Positions 7,084 through 10,432 of a stretch of 10,432 nt of DNA are shown in pieces. This stretch comes from Bdellovibrionales bacterium. Lineage in GTDB: Bacteria; Bdellovibrionota; Bdellovibrionia; Bdellovibrionales; JAMPXM01. The notes beneath the pieces are model-generated. The model was not told where the DNA came from. It did not search any database and saw only the letters and a program-made list of their open reading frames with translations. The first letter of the stretch is position 1; the number at the start of each line of letters is the position of its first letter. A program made the position numbers and the translations under genes. The stretch lies in NCBI GenBank assembly GCA_005792225.1, contig SXSP01000054.1, forward strand, positions 1 through 10,432. The letters run 5' to 3'.

Positions 7084-8518
7084 GGCTCTGCCCCGAACCC
7101 GGCTTGGAGATCGGGCCGGTTCCGTTCGGGCCGAGCTGCAGGCGCCGGTAGAGCGTCTTGCGGTCAATGCCCAGATCCCTCGCCGTCTTATCCTTCGCCC
7201 CACCGTTTCTCTCGAGCGCGAACATGACGTAAGCATCCGTGAGCTCCTGAAGCGTCAGGAGACGACCATTCTCGCCGAGCGGGAGTGGTGAGTCGATGCT
7301 TGCGACCGGATGCGGTTTCGGATCGAGGTCGCCAAACAGGTCCCCCGCATCAATCAGCGGATCTTGGCAGAGCACCACGGCGCGCTCGATCGTATTCTCG
7401 AGTTCCCGAACGTTTCCGCGCCAGAAATGCGAATAAAGTTTTTCGAGCGCTTCTTTCGTGAAGCCCTTCACCGCCGAACCGTTCAGTGCCGCGTACTTCG
7501 TTAAGAAGAATTCGGCGAGAGGAAGAATGTCTTCCTTCCTATCTCTCAACGGCGGAAGCGCGATCGGAATGACGTTCAAACGGAAGAACAAGTCTTCGCG
7601 AAATCTCTTCTCGTTGACTTCGACCGTGAGATCCTTGTGGGTCGCGGAGACGACACGCACGTCAACAGGACGTGTTTGGTTCTCCCCGATCCGCTTGATC
7701 TTGCGCTCTTGCAGAACGCGGAGAAGCTTCGCCTGGAGCGGAAGGGAAAGATCCCCGATTTCGTCCAAAAAGAGGGTTCCGCCTTGAGCTTCCTCGAAGA
7801 GACCGATCTTCTTATCGCTCGCACCCGTGAAGGCACCTTTGGCGTAACCGAAGAGTTCGGATTCAAGGAGGTTCTCGGGGATCGCGGAACAGTTGATCGC
7901 GATAAACGGCTTATCCTTACGGTTTCCGAAGTTGTGGATCGCTCGCGCGACCACTTCCTTTCCCGTTCCGCTCTCACCTGAGATGTAGACGCTCGCGGCG
8001 CTGTTGGACACGCGGCGGGCGAGATCAAGCGCCCTGAGAAAGCCCGGGCTCTTTCCGATGATGCCGCTCAGATCCGATTTTTCCTTTACCTTCACCGCGG
8101 CCTTGAGGGCCTGGTTCTCCACACGAATTTTATTCAAGTGAATGGCGCGCTCGACGGAAACGAGGAGCTGCGGAAAGTGAATCGGTTTCACGATAAAATC
8201 GTAAGCCCCGGCCTCGATCGCGCTCACGGCGATCTCGACGCTCTTATGAGCGGTCATCAAAATCAAGGGAGCCTGGATGCCAGACTTTTTCACGCGTTCC
8301 GTGAATTCAATGCCGGTCATCTGGGGCAGGCGAAGATCCGTCAGGATGACGTCGCAAACGACGTTCTTCTCCTCGAGCGCCGCTAGTGCTTGCTCGGCGT
8401 CGTCGAAGGTAACCACGTTGTAACCACGTGGCTTAAAGAAGCCGACGACAATGTCTTGGATGTCCTGATCGTCATCGACCACCATTAATGTCTGCGAGAA
8501 GGCAGTATTCGTTTTCAT
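7067..8518 (-). CDS. NtrC-family sigma-54-dependent response regulator (REC-AAA+-Fis HTH)
   Basis: From ATG 8518 the protein has 483 residues. A receiver domain (about 9-125) has Asp15-Asp17, phospho-acceptor Asp61 (ILTDLRLP), Thr89 and Lys111. The AAA+ sigma-54 activation domain (about 152-385) has Walker A GESGTGKE at 181-188, the sigma-54 contact loop GAFTGA at 228-233, Walker B GGTLFLDEIG at 246-255 and the arginine-finger region FREDLFFRLNV at 306-316. A Fis-type helix-turn-helix follows at about 425-460 (TARDLGIDRKTLYRRL). When phosphorylated it should oligomerise, bind upstream DNA and drive open-complex formation by sigma-54 RNA polymerase. An in-frame TTG at 8554 would add 12 residues but has no Shine-Dalgarno; ATG 8518 puts the receiver at the usual distance from the N-terminus. 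After the HTH is a tail of about 20 residues rich in Gly and Pro. The target genes are not known. Confidence 0.95.
   Translation of the reverse strand: MKTNTAFSQTLMVVDDDQDIQDIVVGFFKPRGYNVVTFDDAEQALAALEEKNVVCDVILTDLRLPQMTGIEFTERVKKSGIQAPLILMTAHKSVEIAVSAIEAGAYDFIVKPIHFPQLLVSVERAIHLNKIRVENQALKAAVKVKEKSDLSGIIGKSPGFLRALDLARRVSNSAASVYISGESGTGKEVVARAIHNFGNRKDKPFIAINCSAIPENLLESELFGYAKGAFTGASDKKIGLFEEAQGGTLFLDEIGDLSLPLQAKLLRVLQERKIKRIGENQTRPVDVRVVSATHKDLTVEVNEKRFREDLFFRLNVIPIALPPLRDRKEDILPLAEFFLTKYAALNGSAVKGFTKEALEKLYSHFWRGNVRELENTIERAVVLCQDPLIDAGDLFGDLDPKPHPVASIDSPLPLGENGRLLTLQELTDAYVMFALERNGGAKDKTARDLGIDRKTLYRRLQLGPNGTGPISKPGSGQSLIELN
7091..7131. repeat. G+C-rich hairpin at the convergent HPt / response-regulator 3' ends
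   Basis: CCCGAAC (7092-7098) pairs with GTTCGGG (7124-7130), and directly inside it CCGGC (7099-7103) pairs with GCCGG (7115-7119), leaving a 4-nt bulge on one side. It begins 8 bp after the HPt stop and lies in the codons for the tail of the response regulator. No T tract follows on either side. It could help end or stabilise transcripts from the overlapping convergent genes, or it may only reflect the Gly/Pro-rich tail it encodes. Confidence 0.35.
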
Positions 8519-8603
8519 ACGCGTCCATTTAACACACGTTCCAATTCTCCCCAAGTGGAGAGTGGGAAAATTCCTCGTTAAGAAGGTTTTGTGCGACTAT
8601 TCG

Positions 8604-8615
8604 CCACCTAGGTGG
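8604..8615. repeat. perfect 12-bp palindrome between divergent genes (possible operator)
   Basis: CCACCTAGGTGG is its own reverse complement with no spacer. It lies in the 189-bp region between the response-regulator start (8518, minus) and the DUF1328 start (8708, plus), the only shared upstream region for the two. The symmetry and placement fit a homodimeric repressor or activator site. No second copy was noticed in the window. Confidence 0.35.
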
Positions 8616-8707
8616 GCATTATTTTCGTTCTGACCATGAAGCTCAGACGGCACTACGATTGCTAGACCAAGGTATTGAACACGCGCTTCGGAAAGGAGAC
8701 TGGGTTC

Positions 8708-8893
8708 ATGCTGTGGGCGGCGGTCTTGTTTTTTACTCTCGCGCTCGTCTCCATGATCCTAGGAACTCTGGGCTTCGCCGGCTTGAACGTGGAGAGCGGC
8801 CAGAGCTTTTTGATCATCTTCCTCATCCTCGCGGTGATCAGTTTCGTCGCCGGTCTCGTGAGTCGCACGAGCTCGAAGACGGAAAATTTTTAA
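8708..8893 (+). CDS. DUF1328 small inner-membrane protein
   Basis: This is a 61-residue protein beginning MLWAAVLFFTLALVSMILG, with a first hydrophobic helix at about 2-24, a short polar Gly-containing loop (Leu-Asn-Val-Glu-Ser-Gly) and a second helix at about 33-51 ending FVAGLVSR, then a short charged tail. This matches the DUF1328 family (the same family as E. coli YtjA) in length, two-helix plan and the MLxWAxxFxxxAL-type opening. The ATG at 8708 is preferred over upstream in-frame codons because AAGGAG (8693-8698) lies 9 nt before it and family members start here. The function of the family is not established; members are often found near envelope-stress genes. It is divergent from the response regulator and followed by a second tiny membrane ORF. 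Confidence 0.8.
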   Translation: MLWAAVLFFTLALVSMILGTLGFAGLNVESGQSFLIIFLILAVISFVAGLVSRTSSKTENF

Positions 8894-8967
8894 TTGAATC
8901 AGCTAACGGCCTGCGAAGGCTGAGATGGGCCAACGATCCAACCGAGAGTGAGCTCAAAGAAAGAAAT

Positions 8968-8996
8968 CCGACATAGAGACTGAGTCGGGCTATTTT
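8968..8996 (+). promoter_or_regulatory. candidate sigma-70 promoter for the small membrane ORF
   Basis: CCGACA (8968-8973) and TATTTT (8991-8996) are separated by 17 bp; each matches four of six consensus bases. Transcription would start near 9003, about 45 nt before the Shine-Dalgarno of the ORF at 9061. This is a weak match with no further support. Confidence 0.25.
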
Positions 8997-9060
8997 CCTT
9001 GGGCTCTTTCGAACGGACGCCCCGTTCTCGCCTTCGCAGATACCGATGAGGAGCCAGGAG

Positions 9061-9165
9061 ATGGCGCAAACGACCTTTCCATCAAAACTTTACTCCTACC
9101 ACCTTCAATATCCCTTGATCGTTTTCGCGATCGCGTTCCTGCTCGCGCTCATCGTCGGCGTTTGA
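9061..9165 (+). CDS. candidate 34-residue single-pass membrane microprotein
   Basis: ATG GCG CAA opens a 34-codon frame ending at TGA 9163-9165. GAGGAG (9048-9053) lies 7 nt before the ATG, and a second AGGAG (9056-9060) abuts it. An in-frame ATG at 9046 would add five residues but has no better site. The first 16 residues are polar and aromatic (MAQTTFPSKLYSYHLQ). Residues 18-34 form one hydrophobic helix (PLIVFAIAFLLALIVGV) that runs to the C-terminus. I do not recognise a family. The plan resembles tail-anchored small membrane proteins, such as the C-terminal part of ElaB/YqjD-type proteins, but it is too short for homology. It lies 167 bp after the DUF1328 gene. The good ribosome site and hydrophobic design argue for a real gene; chance remains possible at this length. 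Confidence 0.5.
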   Translation: MAQTTFPSKLYSYHLQYPLIVFAIAFLLALIVGV

Positions 9166-9249
9166 ACTTTGACCCCGTTCGTCGAGACCTAAGACCTGTC
9201 GAGCTCATCGACGCTTCCGCCTCATTCAACAAATTTTGCTGTCCGGCAG

Positions 9250-9276
9250 TTGACTTCAAGTGACCAGACCTAAAGT
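9250..9276 (+). promoter_or_regulatory. candidate promoter for the lysozyme gene
   Basis: TTGACT (9250-9255; five of six) and TAAAGT (9271-9276; four of six) are separated by only 15 bp, shorter than the usual 16-18. Transcription would begin near 9283, leaving a leader of about 23 nt before ATG 9306. GACTT (9252-9256) and AAGTC (9273-9277) form an inverted pair across the spacer, which could be a regulator site or chance. Confidence 0.25.
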
Positions 9277-9305
9277 CGGGGACTGGACTTGCCGTTTGTC
9301 TGAGC

Positions 9306-10432
9306 ATGCGGAAAAACTTTGGCCCACTCATCACGTTTGCGTTCGCGCTGCTCCTCCCCTTCACTCACGTCGCGGCGACACCGGACTATTGGAACTGTAA
9401 AAACAGATCGACCATGGGTGAGTGGGATTTTGGCCGCGCGCCGGCCCTCTGCAATGTCAACACCCACATGGAACCTTCGGTCGTTCGCACGCAGTATCAA
9501 CCCGTCGTGTTTGATGATCCCAAGAGCGTTTCCTCCGAACGTCTTCGGTACATGAGCGGGATGTTTCCCGTACTTCGGGACGTGGGCACCTACTACATTA
9601 AGAAGCGGAATCCAAATGTGAGTGCGGCGGAAGTGCATGGCTTTCTTGAAGCTTTCTACACGCTCGCGCAAAAAGAGAGCTTTTGGAGCCATTACCGAAA
9701 TGCTGGCGACGGATATCTTCGCTACATGCGCGGAGATAGCGGTCATGGTCACGGCATTATGCAAGTCGACGACAATTCTCACCAGGTGGCGCTTTCCGAG
9801 GGTAAGGGCGTCGACATGATCTACAACATGATTTACGGCCTCGACATCTTTTATAAGGCGTGGACACGGTCCGCGACTGCGAGTTGCGTCTCATCTAAAT
9901 CTGATTACAAGACGCGCGCACGCTCGTCTTGGTCAGCTTATAACGGAGGCTCGGCTCAGCTCTGCCGCTGGCGCAACTCTTCGAGCCCTTACGCCAAATT
10001 TGATCAAGACTTCCTCCGGTTCTACGAGGCGAAGGCGTGGCGTGACTTCGTAAAGGATCAAAGCGCAGCTTCCCCGATCGACGTCCGCTGTTTGGCGGAG
10101 GGCCGACGGCCCTGCGGCCTTCCTTCGGTGACGCCGCCCTCACAGCAACTCGTTGATGGACATCTGTACAGACTGGCAAATGGCTCCTACTGCCTCTTTC
10201 AAGAGGCAGCCTTACAATGCGTCAACGAATATCGCGACGTTGCTTGTGTTGAAGCGAGAGTGGGTCGATCGCTCGGTGCGGGCGAAAACGCCACGGCCGC
10301 CATGATCGCGGGCCGTACGATTAAAACATTCGACCGCAATACACTCTGCGGATCGGCCATTTCTGGTCTCATTGCCACGGGGAAAAATGTAACTTTAAAG
10401 AAGGACATTCGTCTTCGCGGCAATCCTGAAAC
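9306..10432 (+). CDS. secreted goose-type-like lysozyme / lytic transglycosylase (3' end outside the window)
   Basis: 375 codons are visible, open to the right edge. Residues 1-24 are a Sec signal peptide (basic MRKN, hydrophobic 8-18, cleavage near HVAA), so the product is exported. Residues about 105-245 carry the lysozyme-fold marks of goose-type lysozyme and GH23/SLT enzymes: ALAQKESFW-like at 120-127 with Glu124 as the likely catalytic acid, SGHGHGIMQVDDNSHQ at 145-160 and SWSAYNGG at 208-215. It should cleave the beta-1,4 MurNAc-GlcNAc bond of peptidoglycan, by hydrolysis or as a lytic transglycosylase. After ~258 comes a second part with six cysteines (262, 270, 296, 305, 314, 348), suited to disulfides outside the cytoplasm, that I do not recognise; it may bind cell wall. 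The start has no Shine-Dalgarno but is fixed by the signal peptide. If the host is a predator, a prey-wall enzyme is possible, but that is speculation. Confidence 0.85.
   Translation, partial: MRKNFGPLITFAFALLLPFTHVAATPDYWNCKNRSTMGEWDFGRAPALCNVNTHMEPSVVRTQYQPVVFDDPKSVSSERLRYMSGMFPVLRDVGTYYIKKRNPNVSAAEVHGFLEAFYTLAQKESFWSHYRNAGDGYLRYMRGDSGHGHGIMQVDDNSHQVALSEGKGVDMIYNMIYGLDIFYKAWTRSATASCVSSKSDYKTRARSSWSAYNGGSAQLCRWRNSSSPYAKFDQDFLRFYEAKAWRDFVKDQSAASPIDVRCLAEGRRPCGLPSVTPPSQQLVDGHLYRLANGSYCLFQEAALQCVNEYRDVACVEARVGRSLGAGENATAAMIAGRTIKTFDRNTLCGSAISGLIATGKNVTLKKDIRLRGNPE

Noticed and set aside
8519..8554. TTG at 8554 as start of the response regulator
   Set aside because: It adds 12 residues before the receiver without a ribosome site; ATG 8518 gives the usual receiver N-terminus.
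8659..8976. 105-codon plus-strand frame overlapping the DUF1328 gene
   Set aside because: It is in a different frame from the DUF1328 gene, lacks its ribosome site and encodes an Arg/Glu-rich sequence with no motif.
9011..9027. GAACGG/CCGTTC short stem-loop as a terminator of the DUF1328 transcript
   Set aside because: The stem is only 6 bp and no T tract follows.
9270..9782. 170-codon minus-strand frame opposite the lysozyme
   Set aside because: It is antisense to the signal peptide and catalytic motifs of the lysozyme gene and shows no family features.

Overview
The window looks like chromosomal DNA of a Gram-negative bacterium with mid-range to fairly high G+C (by eye about 55%; not computed). 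The evidence is three envelope or secreted products: a secreted glycoside hydrolase, a secreted goose-type-like lysozyme and a DUF1328 small membrane protein. There is also a CHASE-type hybrid histidine kinase and a sigma-54 activator. This mix would suit a Bdellovibrionota or former deltaproteobacterial genome, but that placement is inference from gene content and no rRNA or marker gene is present. No IS element, integrase, tRNA, rRNA or CRISPR array was seen.

Layout. (1) 1-1093, minus strand: a SAM-dependent methyltransferase whose 3' end lies beyond the left edge. (2) A 94-bp divergent promoter region. (3) 1188-3653, plus: a secreted GH35/GH42-like beta-galactosidase-type enzyme that starts at TTG behind a strong Shine-Dalgarno and ends inside a perfect 13-bp inverted repeat. 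(4) 3654-4106: about 450 bp with no convincing gene. (5) 4107-7083, plus: a two-gene operon of a membrane hybrid histidine kinase (CHASE-GAF-HisKA-HATPase-REC) and a stand-alone HPt protein, overlapping by 26 bp. (6) 7067-8518, minus: an NtrC-type sigma-54 response regulator whose 3' end overlaps the HPt gene by 17 bp. (7) 8519-8707: divergent intergenic region with a perfect 12-bp palindrome. (8) 8708-8893, plus: DUF1328 small membrane protein, followed at 9061-9165 by a 34-codon candidate membrane microprotein. (9) 9306 to the right edge, plus: a secreted lysozyme or lytic transglycosylase-like protein with a cysteine-rich C-terminal part, truncated by the window.

How the genes may work together. 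The clearest functional unit is the signalling module. The kinase can pass phosphate from His515 to Asp819 in its own receiver, then to His43 of the HPt protein, then to Asp61 of the sigma-54 activator, which makes a complete His-Asp-His-Asp phosphorelay in one convergent locus. A sequence resembling a -24/-12 promoter lies just upstream of the kinase, so autoregulation is possible but unproven. The neighbouring small membrane proteins, the lysozyme and the secreted glycosidase are envelope or extracellular functions that the relay might control. Nothing in the sequence proves that link. I did not find a clearly undescribed system. The most unusual points are the calcium-loop-like insertion in the glycosidase, the lysozyme with its cysteine-rich tail, and the overlapping convergent phosphorelay.
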